NCBI GenBank assembly: GCA_900768535.1 | Contig: CAAGDE010000071.1 | Span: forward strand, 1 to 62,695 | DNA from: Clostridia bacterium | GTDB taxonomy: Bacteria > Bacillota > Clostridia > Oscillospirales > CAG-272 | Reading direction: 5' to 3' | DNA: 62,695 nucleotides | Shown here: positions 52,231-60,480 of the stretch, piece by piece | How the letters are laid out: each line of letters starts with the position of its first letter | Position numbering within the stretch: the stretch's first letter is position 1 | Translations under genes and position numbers: made by a program | Notes under the pieces: model-generated | What the model was told of the DNA's origin: nothing | Seen by the model: only the letters and a program-made list of their open reading frames with translations | Databases searched by the model: none

Positions 52231-53628
52231 ATGGTTTACCGTGACGGAAAAGTGGAACAGATCAAAATTGCTTACATCGGCGGCGGTTCGCGCGGCTGGG
52301 GCTGGGGACTGATGAGCGATCTCGCATCGTGCGGGGATATGTCGGGAGATGTTTATCTTTACGATATCGATTTCCCCGCGGCACAGCACAATGAGGTGAT
52401 CGGCAATCTCTACCGGAACGCCGAGGGTGCGCGCTCCGTGTGGAATTACCGCGCGGTGCGGAGTGCAGGGGAAGCGCTGACGGGAGCGGATTTCGTTGTC
52501 ATCTCGATTCTGCCGGGCAATTTTGACGATATGGAATCGGATGTCCATACGCCCGAAAAGTACGGAATCTATCAGTCGGTCGGCGATACCACGGGACCCG
52601 GCGGAACCGTCCGGGCAATGCGGACGGTTCCGATGTATGAGGAGATCGCCGCGAATATCCGCCGGTACTGTCCGGATGCCTGGGTCATCAGCTACACAAA
52701 CCCGATGACGCTTTGCGTCAAAACGCTTTACCGGGTGTTCCCAAAGATCCGCGCATTCGGATGCTGCCATGAGGTGTTCGGCACGCAGAAGGCGCTCGCG
52801 GTGGCATTGCGGAAATGCCGCGGGGAGGAAGCCGAACGGCACGAAATCAAGGTCAATCCCGTCGGCGTCAACCATTTTACCTGGCTGACGGATGCCCGGT
52901 ACCGCAACCTGGATCTGTTTCCCGTCTGGCGGGAATTCGCGGAGCGCTACGCCGCAACCGGATATACCGAAAACCTGGATAAGAACTGGATGAACAATTC
53001 CTTTTCCTGTTCCAATCGGGTCAAATTTGACCTGTTCCTGCGGTACGGCGTCATTGCCGCCGCAGGGGACCGGCATCTGGCGGAGTTTTGCGAGGGCGGC
53101 TGGTACCTGCGGGATCCGGAGACCGTCCGGAGGTGGGGCTTCGGTCTGACGGGCGTGAAATGGCGCCGGGCGGATCTTGAGAAGCGGCTGGCGAAAAGCG
53201 AGGGCTACCGTAACGGGAGCATTCCGGTGACGATTGAGAAAACCGGCGAGGAGGGCACGGAGCAGATGCGCGCCATTCTCGGACTGCGGGAGCTGGTGAC
53301 GAACGTCAACCTTCCGAACGTGGGGCAGATCCCGAACCTGCCGCTGGGGGCGGTTGTGGAGACCAACGCGGTGTTCCGCTCCGGCAGTGTGACACCGGTG
53401 TTTGCGGGGAACGTGCCGCAGTCGATTTACCCCTTGGTGGCGCGCGTGTCGGGACAGCAGGAGGCGCTGTCGGATGCCATTGCGCGGCGGAGCGGAAGGG
53501 ATGTGTTCAACGTTTTCCTGAACGATCCGCTGACGACCTGCTCCTATGACGATGCCGGACGGCTCTTCCGCGAAATGGTAGCCAATACAGCATCCTATCT
53601 GTCATCCTACGATCTGACGGGAATTTGA
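52231..53628 (+). CDS. lplD: GH4 alpha-galacturonidase (LplD-like)
   Basis: 465 residues of glycoside hydrolase family 4, which uses NAD and a divalent metal for a redox-elimination mechanism. NAD site AYIGGGSRGWGWGL near residue 14, TYNP-like SYTNPMTLC, the metal cysteine and histidine in FGCCHEVFG (about 177), and NHFTW (about 213). The sequence follows B. subtilis LplD closely as I recall it (ISILPG, SVGDTTGPGG, LGLRELVTNVN). It releases galacturonate from pectic oligosaccharides in the cytoplasm. ATG at 52231, with GGAGG 5 bases upstream. Confidence 0.9.
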   Translation: MVYRDGKVEQIKIAYIGGGSRGWGWGLMSDLASCGDMSGDVYLYDIDFPAAQHNEVIGNLYRNAEGARSVWNYRAVRSAGEALTGADFVVISILPGNFDDMESDVHTPEKYGIYQSVGDTTGPGGTVRAMRTVPMYEEIAANIRRYCPDAWVISYTNPMTLCVKTLYRVFPKIRAFGCCHEVFGTQKALAVALRKCRGEEAERHEIKVNPVGVNHFTWLTDARYRNLDLFPVWREFAERYAATGYTENLDKNWMNNSFSCSNRVKFDLFLRYGVIAAAGDRHLAEFCEGGWYLRDPETVRRWGFGLTGVKWRRADLEKRLAKSEGYRNGSIPVTIEKTGEEGTEQMRAILGLRELVTNVNLPNVGQIPNLPLGAVVETNAVFRSGSVTPVFAGNVPQSIYPLVARVSGQQEALSDAIARRSGRDVFNVFLNDPLTTCSYDDAGRLFREMVANTASYLSSYDLTGI

Positions 53629-53749
53629 AGAACCCGCAGAACGGATTGGGGGAGGTGAGAAAAGCCCTTGGCTGGATTTCAGTGTCCAGGCTGCCTTGCC
53701 TGAAAAAATCGGAACCGGACTCCGGAAAACGGAGAGAAAGGAAACCAAA

Positions 53750-55216
53750 ATGAAAAACATAACGAAAAGTCTGCTTGCCCTGCTCCTGTGCGGCTGTCTG
53801 TTGCCCGCCGCCGCTGCCTGTAAGAAAGACCAGCCGCCGGTTGTATCCGGCAACACCTCCGGCACGGATACGGAGCCGGGAATCCCGCCGGTGGAAACGG
53901 ACGAAAACGGATATGAGCTGGACGATCTGCCGAACAACCCCGCATTTGACAAAACCGTGCGGATGCTCTACTGGGATGACGTGGAGAACGTCGAATTTGA
54001 GGTGAGCGATCCTTACGGCGACCGCGTCAGCAACTCCATTTATATGCGCAATCTTGCGGTGGAGGAACGACTGGGAATCAAGCTGTCCTTCCACGGGACC
54101 GGCGGCAACTACGGAAATCTGGACAACTTCCTTGCAACGGCGCAGGCAGGCTCGATCTCCGGGGATTATGACCTGTTTGCGGGCTACAGCATGAGTGGCG
54201 CATCCCTGGCGATCAACGGGCTCTGCCTGGATCTGAAAACGCAGAAATACCTGAATTTCGAAAAGCCGTGGTGGCCGGAGTCCCTGACCTCGGAGACCAC
54301 AATCATCGATAAACTGTTCTTCACCTCCGGCGATATCTCCACCAACCTGCTCCATATGATGTATGTGGTGTTCTACAATCAGGAGATGATCGATGCCGGT
54401 GATCTGGAGGATCCGGTGGAGCTGGTTGACGAGGGCAAGTGGACCTATGAGAAAATGTTTGATATGGCAAGGGGAATGTATCTTGACAACAACTCGAACG
54501 AAATTGCCGATCCGGATGACCGGTACGGCTTCAGCGCCGGAAAAATGCACTATGAGGCATTGTTCACGGGCGCCGGGATCCGGACCATTGAGAAGAACAG
54601 CCTGGGCTGGATGATCGTTTCCCCGACCTTCAACTCCGCAAAGACCACCAAGCTGCTGGATGACATCTGTACGTTCGTTCACGGCTCGGATGACGGCTTT
54701 TACGGCACCACCTTTGAAAAGGGGCGCACCCTGTTTGCCATTGACCGCTCCTATTTTGCGATGATTCACAAGGAGGAGATGTCCTTTACCTACGGCATTG
54801 TGCCGATCCCGAAGTACGACGAGCTTCAGGAGGGCTATGCCACCTGCCTGGGCAATCCCTTTACGGTTTACTCCATTGCAAAGTCCGGCGCCATCCCCGA
54901 TGTTGCCGCGGCAACGCTGGAGTGCCTTGCCTCCGAGGGGTACCGGAAGGTGACACCGGAGCTGTTTGAAGCGATCATGAAGCACCGGTACAGCGAGGTT
55001 CCCGCTTCCGCGCGGATGTTTGATCTGATCCGCGGTTCGGTTATCATTGATCTCGGAAGAATTTTTGATAAGGAGCTGGGCGGCTACCCGCACACCCTGT
55101 TCAGCAATCCCATTGCCAAAAACGCGCCCGAAAGCTTCAGCAGCAGCTATAAGACAGGAGCGGAAACCATGCTGGAGCGGCTGAAAAACAGCATTAACCC
55201 GGCATTCTCAAAATAA
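53750..55216 (+). CDS. Extracellular solute-binding lipoprotein
   Basis: 488 residues. A lipoprotein signal ends AAAAC (Cys24), followed by a short acidic and Thr/Pro linker and a binding domain of the family 1 sugar-binding type. That domain has NSIYMRNLAVEERLGI, GKWTYEKMFDMAR and the calcium-like loop DNNSNEIADPDD. It would present oligogalacturonides or related sugars to an ABC importer; no permease is in the window. AAAGGAAAC precedes the ATG at 53750. The 120 bases before it hold no other feature. Confidence 0.88.
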   Translation: MKNITKSLLALLLCGCLLPAAAACKKDQPPVVSGNTSGTDTEPGIPPVETDENGYELDDLPNNPAFDKTVRMLYWDDVENVEFEVSDPYGDRVSNSIYMRNLAVEERLGIKLSFHGTGGNYGNLDNFLATAQAGSISGDYDLFAGYSMSGASLAINGLCLDLKTQKYLNFEKPWWPESLTSETTIIDKLFFTSGDISTNLLHMMYVVFYNQEMIDAGDLEDPVELVDEGKWTYEKMFDMARGMYLDNNSNEIADPDDRYGFSAGKMHYEALFTGAGIRTIEKNSLGWMIVSPTFNSAKTTKLLDDICTFVHGSDDGFYGTTFEKGRTLFAIDRSYFAMIHKEEMSFTYGIVPIPKYDELQEGYATCLGNPFTVYSIAKSGAIPDVAAATLECLASEGYRKVTPELFEAIMKHRYSEVPASARMFDLIRGSVIIDLGRIFDKELGGYPHTLFSNPIAKNAPESFSSSYKTGAETMLERLKNSINPAFSK

Positions 55217-55228
55217 GAGGAACCCGAT

Positions 55229-57466
55229 ATGAAATTACTTCCGGAAGGATACATTGCGGTACAAAGCACGGCGGACGGAGCACTGCCGGACAGCTTCCGG
55301 TTCGGCGAAACCGTTTGGGCGGTACGCCCCGGCATTAACATTTTTGCCACTGCTCAGGAGGCGGCGGATCACGCATACGCCGCCCCGACCGAACAGCTCC
55401 CCGGCCTGCCGGAGCTGTCTGGGTGTCCGACCCTGCTTTTCTCTGCGGGAGAGCACCTTGTGGACGGTCTCCGAATCAGCCGATCGGTTGCGCTTTTCGG
55501 TCAGGGGGCCGGCATCTCGCCGAACCGTTCCTTTGACGGCGAGACCTGCCCGCAGGAAAATCCGGCGCGCGGGGAGGGGGAATCCGTTCTGACGGGAACC
55601 TTCTACCGCGGCATGATCGACCTGACCGAGCCGGAGGTCCGGACATTGATCTTTGACGGCTTTACCTCGCGCGATGTCCGGTTCCGCGACTTGCGGACAA
55701 CGGGCGGCGAGGCGCGCCTGATTTTCCGAAACCTGATTCACCGGGGACCGTGCGGGCATACGCTGTACTATTTTTCCAAGCCGCGCACGGATGGCGGAAT
55801 CGTCAGAAACGTCAGGTTCTCGGATATCCGGCTGACCGATTTCGACGATCTGGACTACGGCAACTGTTTTGTTCAGCTGACCGCCGCGCGGGCGCTGTTT
55901 GAGCGGATTGTGATGGATCATACCGGGCTGTTCTTCGGTCTGACCGATCTTGTCGGCTGTTTTTCCAATGCGGTGACGAACGTGCCGGTGGCGGAATATA
56001 CGCTGCGGGACTGCTGGCTTGGCAATCTCGGCGGGGGAATCCGTACCGCCTGCCGGGAGCTGCTGGCTCCGGGCGCACCGGATGTCGGCATCTGCCTGAC
56101 GGTCGAAAATACCGTATTTTACCGTGTCGGCGCCGGGGGAGAGCCGGTTCTGTCCCTGATGCTTGCCAATCCCGCCTGCCGTGTCTTTTTGCGCGGCGTG
56201 ACGGTTGCGGATCCCGCAGGCGGGAGAGCTGCGGCAATCCGGGTCAGCGGAAAGGGCGGGGAGCCGGTGATCGCAGAGGACTGCCGGTTTGACGGCTTCC
56301 GGGAGCGCGTTGCCTTTGACCGGCTGTATGACGAGGCGGTTCCCGTCTGTGTGGAGACCCGCGCCGAGGCGTTCCGGACGCAAACGGAGGACCCGCATAC
56401 CGTGCGTGCCTTGTGCGATGCCGATTTCGCCGGACTGGAGCGGCACTATGCGGGAAAGCGGGCATATTACGGCGATCTTCACGTGCACACGCAGTGCGGC
56501 GGAACCAGCGACGGGACCTACCCGATGGAAAAATGGGTCGCGGAGATGGACCGGCTGAAGCTGGATTTTGCCGCGGTTGTGGATCACCGGCAGATGCGCG
56601 GATATTTCCTCCCGGAGTGGAGCGAGGAGCGTTTTATTATCGGAACCGAGCCTGCCACACGGCTGCAGGATCTTCGCGCAGGGCGGAGCGGACAGAACGA
56701 ATTGCACTATCTGATGCTGTTCCCGCACAAATATTCCCTTGCCATGGTGCTTGCCAACTTCCCGGAGTTCCGGTTTCACGGGGATGAGCTGACGGGGCGC
56801 TTCCGGTATCCGGATTTTACACGCGAACGGATGGCGGAGCTGAGCGCATACGTTCAGTCCATTGGCGGTATTCTCGTTCACGCGCACCCGAAGGTGATGA
56901 TGGCTTCGGATGACCCGTTGGACTACGATCTCGGCGAAGGAACGTTCATCGAAACGATTTACGGGAATCCCGAATCGACTGCATCTCTGAAGGATTATCA
57001 GCTGTGGGAAAAGCTGCTGGCGCTCGGAAAGCGCATCCGTATCTCCGGCGGATCGGACACACACGGCAACGTCAGCAACCGGGCAGTCTCCACGTTTTAT
57101 ACGGCGGAGCGTTCGGGAAATACGTTTTTCGAGCAGATGCGTTCGGGAGATTTTACCGTTGGCGCCTTCGGCTTGCAGATGCTGATCGGAGACACCCCGA
57201 TGGGTACGTCCGTCGCTTACCGGGACGGTCTGACGCTGGCACTGCGCGCAGGGGATCCTTTCCTGCCGACCTTTTCTGCGACAGATGCGTACGAATTGCG
57301 GATACTGACCGACCGCGGCGTGGCATATGCTTCGGTCTGGGACGGGAAAGCGCCGCAGCGGGTGGCTTTGCGGGTTGAGCGGCGTGCCTTTTACCGGGCG
57401 GAGATTTTTGATCTGACCAAAAGCTGTCGCGTTGCCATCGGCAATCCCATCTGGCTGGATTCGTGA
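55229..57466 (+). CDS. Beta-helix / PHP metal-dependent hydrolase fusion
   Basis: 745 residues. The first half (about 60-400) looks like a right-handed parallel beta-helix of the pectate-lyase-like type (LIFDGFTSRDVRFRDL, NVRFSDIRLTDF, TLRDCWLGNLGGGI). The second half (about 412-650) is a PHP domain with DLHVHTQCGGTSDG, AAVVDHRQMRG, LVHAHPKV and SGGSDTHG, giving at least five metal-binding residues. A short beta domain ends the protein. No signal peptide. It lies between the binding protein and uxaB, so action on a pectin-derived phosphate or ester, or lyase plus hydrolase action, is possible. I know of no characterised protein with this pairing. Confidence 0.75.
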   Translation: MKLLPEGYIAVQSTADGALPDSFRFGETVWAVRPGINIFATAQEAADHAYAAPTEQLPGLPELSGCPTLLFSAGEHLVDGLRISRSVALFGQGAGISPNRSFDGETCPQENPARGEGESVLTGTFYRGMIDLTEPEVRTLIFDGFTSRDVRFRDLRTTGGEARLIFRNLIHRGPCGHTLYYFSKPRTDGGIVRNVRFSDIRLTDFDDLDYGNCFVQLTAARALFERIVMDHTGLFFGLTDLVGCFSNAVTNVPVAEYTLRDCWLGNLGGGIRTACRELLAPGAPDVGICLTVENTVFYRVGAGGEPVLSLMLANPACRVFLRGVTVADPAGGRAAAIRVSGKGGEPVIAEDCRFDGFRERVAFDRLYDEAVPVCVETRAEAFRTQTEDPHTVRALCDADFAGLERHYAGKRAYYGDLHVHTQCGGTSDGTYPMEKWVAEMDRLKLDFAAVVDHRQMRGYFLPEWSEERFIIGTEPATRLQDLRAGRSGQNELHYLMLFPHKYSLAMVLANFPEFRFHGDELTGRFRYPDFTRERMAELSAYVQSIGGILVHAHPKVMMASDDPLDYDLGEGTFIETIYGNPESTASLKDYQLWEKLLALGKRIRISGGSDTHGNVSNRAVSTFYTAERSGNTFFEQMRSGDFTVGAFGLQMLIGDTPMGTSVAYRDGLTLALRAGDPFLPTFSATDAYELRILTDRGVAYASVWDGKAPQRVALRVERRAFYRAEIFDLTKSCRVAIGNPIWLDS

Positions 57467-57486
57467 CAGAAGGAATATTTGTAGAG

Positions 57487-57516
57487 GGGAAGCGGCCGGG
57501 AATGCGGTCGCTTCCC
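57487..57516 (+). other. Intercistronic hairpin before uxaB
   Basis: GGGAAGCGGCC (57487-57497) pairs with GGTCGCTTCCC (57506-57516) through one G-U pair. No U-run follows; the uxaB ribosome site AAAGGAG begins 5 bases later. Possible mRNA-stability or processing structure. Confidence 0.6.
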
Positions 57517-57537
57517 TTCCAAAGGAGAATGTTACAC

Positions 57538-58866
57538 ATGAAAAAAGTATTGCAATACGGCGAGGGGAATTTTCTCCGTTCGTTTGTGGATCTGTATTTT
57601 GAAACCCTGAACCGCGAGGGCGGGAAATGGGCGGTGGAGATTGTCAAGCCGATTCCCTTCGGCTCTCTGGACGCCTTTGCGCGTCAGGGGAACCGCTATC
57701 ACGTGGTTCTGCGCGGCGTGAAGGACGGGAACGCCGCCGAGACGGTGTATCCCGTTTCGGTCGTGGAGCAGGCGATCTCTCCGTTTGACGATTTCCCCGC
57801 ATACGAAGCACTGGCGGTCGATCCGGAGCTTGCCGTTATCGTCTCCAACACCACCGAGGCGGGCATCTGCTACCACGAAGGGGACAGCTTTGACGGCTTT
57901 GCGGAGATTACCTATCCCGCCAAGCTGACGAAATTCCTGTATGCGCGTTTCAGGGCGGGGCTTCCGGGTGTGTATCTGCTCCCCGTGGAGTTGATCGAGA
58001 ACAACGCCGACGAACTGTTCCGCTGTGTGGAGAAGTACATCGAGCGCTGGCATTTGCCCGAGGCGTTCCGCGAATGGAACCGCACCGAAAACTTCTACTG
58101 CAACACGCTGGTCGACCGCATCGTTTCGGGCTTTCCGCGTGACGAGGAGTTACGCGAGAGGCTGTGGAAACTGGTTGGGGAGCGGGACGATCTGCTGTCG
58201 GTTGCCGAGCCGTTCGGGCTTTGGGTCATCGAGAACAAAGGAAAGATCGCCGATCTGCTCCCTGCGGGGCACCATAACATTGACATCATCCTGACCGATG
58301 ACATTGCCTACTACAAGAAGCGCAAGGTGCGGGTGCTCAACGGCAGTCACACGAATCTGGTGGCGGCTGGACTACTGTTGGGCGCAGAGACGGTCTACGA
58401 CTGCATGACAAACGAAACGCTTTACCGCTTCTTCCGCGCATCGCTGGAGGAAATCGTTCCCTTCGTTTCCTCCGACCGCAGCATGACCGAGCGATTTGCC
58501 GCCGATGTGGAAGAGCGCTTCCGCAATCCGTATCTGAACCATCAGCTGACGAGCATTGCACTCAACAGCATTTCCAAGTGGCGGGCGAGAGTCCTGCCAA
58601 CCTTCCGCGATTTCTTCGCCGCAAACGGGCGGATTCCCGAACACCTGACGGTCGGCTTCTCCTGCCTGATGCACCTGTACCGGACGAGGTATGCGGAACT
58701 GAAGGATGACGCGGCGGTGCTGTCCTTCTTCGCGTCCGGCAAGCCGCTGAAGGACTTCCTGTCCGACAGCAGTGTTTGGGGCGAGGACCTGACCGCTTAT
58801 CCGCAGTTCCTTGAAACCGTGACCGCGCAGACCGAACGGCTGGCGCGCGGGGAGAGCCTGCTATGA
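57538..58866 (+). CDS. uxaB: Tagaturonate reductase (altronate oxidoreductase)
   Basis: 442 residues of the mannitol-dehydrogenase long-chain family, NAD-dependent. The N-terminus VLQYGEGNFLRSFVDLYF is typical of UxaB. The conserved catalytic segment is VRVLNGSHTNLVAAGLL (about 265). Converts tagaturonate to altronate. AAAGGAG lies about 10 bases before the ATG at 57538. Coupled to uxaA by ATGA. Confidence 0.93.
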   Translation: MKKVLQYGEGNFLRSFVDLYFETLNREGGKWAVEIVKPIPFGSLDAFARQGNRYHVVLRGVKDGNAAETVYPVSVVEQAISPFDDFPAYEALAVDPELAVIVSNTTEAGICYHEGDSFDGFAEITYPAKLTKFLYARFRAGLPGVYLLPVELIENNADELFRCVEKYIERWHLPEAFREWNRTENFYCNTLVDRIVSGFPRDEELRERLWKLVGERDDLLSVAEPFGLWVIENKGKIADLLPAGHHNIDIILTDDIAYYKKRKVRVLNGSHTNLVAAGLLLGAETVYDCMTNETLYRFFRASLEEIVPFVSSDRSMTERFAADVEERFRNPYLNHQLTSIALNSISKWRARVLPTFRDFFAANGRIPEHLTVGFSCLMHLYRTRYAELKDDAAVLSFFASGKPLKDFLSDSSVWGEDLTAYPQFLETVTAQTERLARGESLL

Positions 58867-60269
58867 CGAAAGACGGACTGTTGGTCATCAACCCGCGCGA
58901 TAACGTGGGCGTGACGCTGACCGCGCGCGGAGAGATCCCCGCAGGGCATAAGATTGCGCTGTGCGACATCGGAAAGGGCGAGGCGGTCATCAAATACGGC
59001 GCGGTCATCGGCAGGGCGACAGCCCCGATCCGCGCCGGCGAGTGGGTGCATACGCACAATCTGCGCACCCATCTGGATGAGGCGCAGACCTACACCTATG
59101 AGCCGAAGCCGACGGAACAGGCACCCGCACAGCACGGAACCTTCCAAGGCTTCCGGCGTTCGGACGGCCGGGTCGGGATCCGCAACGAGATTTACATCAT
59201 CCCGACCGTCGGATGCGTGAACGGAATCTGTCAGCGGCTGGAGCGCGTGTCGCAGAAGCTGATCCGGAAGTCGCTGGACGGCATCTACGCCCTGACCCAT
59301 CCGTGGGGATGCTCCCAGCTGGGGCAGGATGCGGCAAACCTGCGGGAACTGCTTTCTTCGATTGCGCGCAATCCCAATGCCGCGTTCGTCCTGTTCGTGG
59401 GGCTTGGATGTGAAAACAACCGCCTGTGCGACCTCCGCGAGGCACTTTCCGACCGGGACAATGTTGCCTATCTGACCTGTCAGGAGGTGGAGGACGAGCT
59501 GACCGAGGGCTATCGGATCCTGACCGATTTTGCCGACCGCGCGGCGGGAATGGCACGGGAGCCGGTTGGATTGGAGCAGCTCTGCATCGGTCTGAAATGC
59601 GGGGGGAGTGACGGCTTTTCGGGCTTGACAGCGAATCCGCTCGTCGGGCAGATGACCGACCGCCTGGTTGCCTGCGGCGGGCGCGCGGTGCTGACCGAGG
59701 TGCCGGAGATGTTCGGCGCGGAACAGCGGCTGATGAACCGTTGCCGCGACCGGGAAACCTATGAACGCTACCGCAGCCTGATAACCGATTTCCGCGACTA
59801 CTACACGGCGCAGGGCTTTCCGGTTTACGAGAACCCCAGCCCCGGAAACCGCGCAGGCGGGATTACCACACTGGAGGAAAAGTCGCTCGGCTGCATCGAA
59901 AAAGCGGGACATACCGCAATCTGCGATGTCCTGCCCTACGCGGGACGGGTGAAGGAATCGGGGGTCAGCGTATTGAACGCGCCGGGAAACGATCTCATCG
60001 CCGCAACCGCGCTTGCCGCCGCAGGGTGTCAGCTGGTGCTGTTCACGACAGGCAGGGGAACGCCGTTCTCTACGTTCGTTCCGACCCTGAAAATCGCAAC
60101 CAACAGCACGCTTGCCAAAAAGAAGCCCGGCTGGATCGACTTCAACGCCGAGCCGATGGACGCGGACGCGCTCTGGTCGCTGATCCTCCGCACCGCAAAC
60201 GGCAACTACCGCGCAAAAAGCGAAGATCTACGCGAAATCGCCTTTTTTAAGACAGGCGTTACACTGTAA
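58863..60269 (+). CDS. uxaA: Altronate dehydratase
   Basis: 468 residues. An N-terminal SAF domain (about 15-75, KIALCDIGKGEAVIKYGAVIG) is joined to the large iron-binding catalytic domain with NEIYIIPTVGCVNGI, THPWGCSQLG, GLKCGGSDGFSGLTANP and GRGTPFSTFVPTLKIATNS. Converts altronate to 2-keto-3-deoxygluconate. Follows uxaB with ATGA overlap. A 200-base hairpin repeat starts directly after the stop. Confidence 0.96.
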   Translation: MTKDGLLVINPRDNVGVTLTARGEIPAGHKIALCDIGKGEAVIKYGAVIGRATAPIRAGEWVHTHNLRTHLDEAQTYTYEPKPTEQAPAQHGTFQGFRRSDGRVGIRNEIYIIPTVGCVNGICQRLERVSQKLIRKSLDGIYALTHPWGCSQLGQDAANLRELLSSIARNPNAAFVLFVGLGCENNRLCDLREALSDRDNVAYLTCQEVEDELTEGYRILTDFADRAAGMAREPVGLEQLCIGLKCGGSDGFSGLTANPLVGQMTDRLVACGGRAVLTEVPEMFGAEQRLMNRCRDRETYERYRSLITDFRDYYTAQGFPVYENPSPGNRAGGITTLEEKSLGCIEKAGHTAICDVLPYAGRVKESGVSVLNAPGNDLIAATALAAAGCQLVLFTTGRGTPFSTFVPTLKIATNSTLAKKKPGWIDFNAEPMDADALWSLILRTANGNYRAKSEDLREIAFFKTGVTL

Positions 60270-60270
60270 G

Positions 60271-60470
60271 AAAGACCTTGGGACGCTGTCCCAAACCCTG
60301 CTTAGAAAACTTTTGAAAAAGTTTTCTAAGGACTTTCAAAACTTTCACAAAGGGGCTTTTGATCCTGCTTTACGGTTGCCCCAAATTCCCTCAGTGAAAG
60401 TTCTTGAAAGTCTTGAAAACTTCTTTCAAGAAGTTTTCAAGTGGGGTTTGGGGCAAAGCCCCAAGGTCTT
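60271..60470. repeat. AAAGACCTTGGG hairpin element between uxaA and uxaC
   Basis: Same family as 18772-19001: it opens AAAGACCTTGGGACGCTGTC and ends TGGGGCAAAGCCCCAAGGTC. In between lie hairpins GAAAACTTTT-GAAA-AAGTTTTC and TTGAAAACTTCTTTCAAGAAG. The uxaC ribosome site AGGAGG starts at the next base. It separates an otherwise continuous catabolic operon and could reduce transcription of uxaC. Confidence 0.8.
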
Positions 60471-60480
60471 AGGAGGTTTT

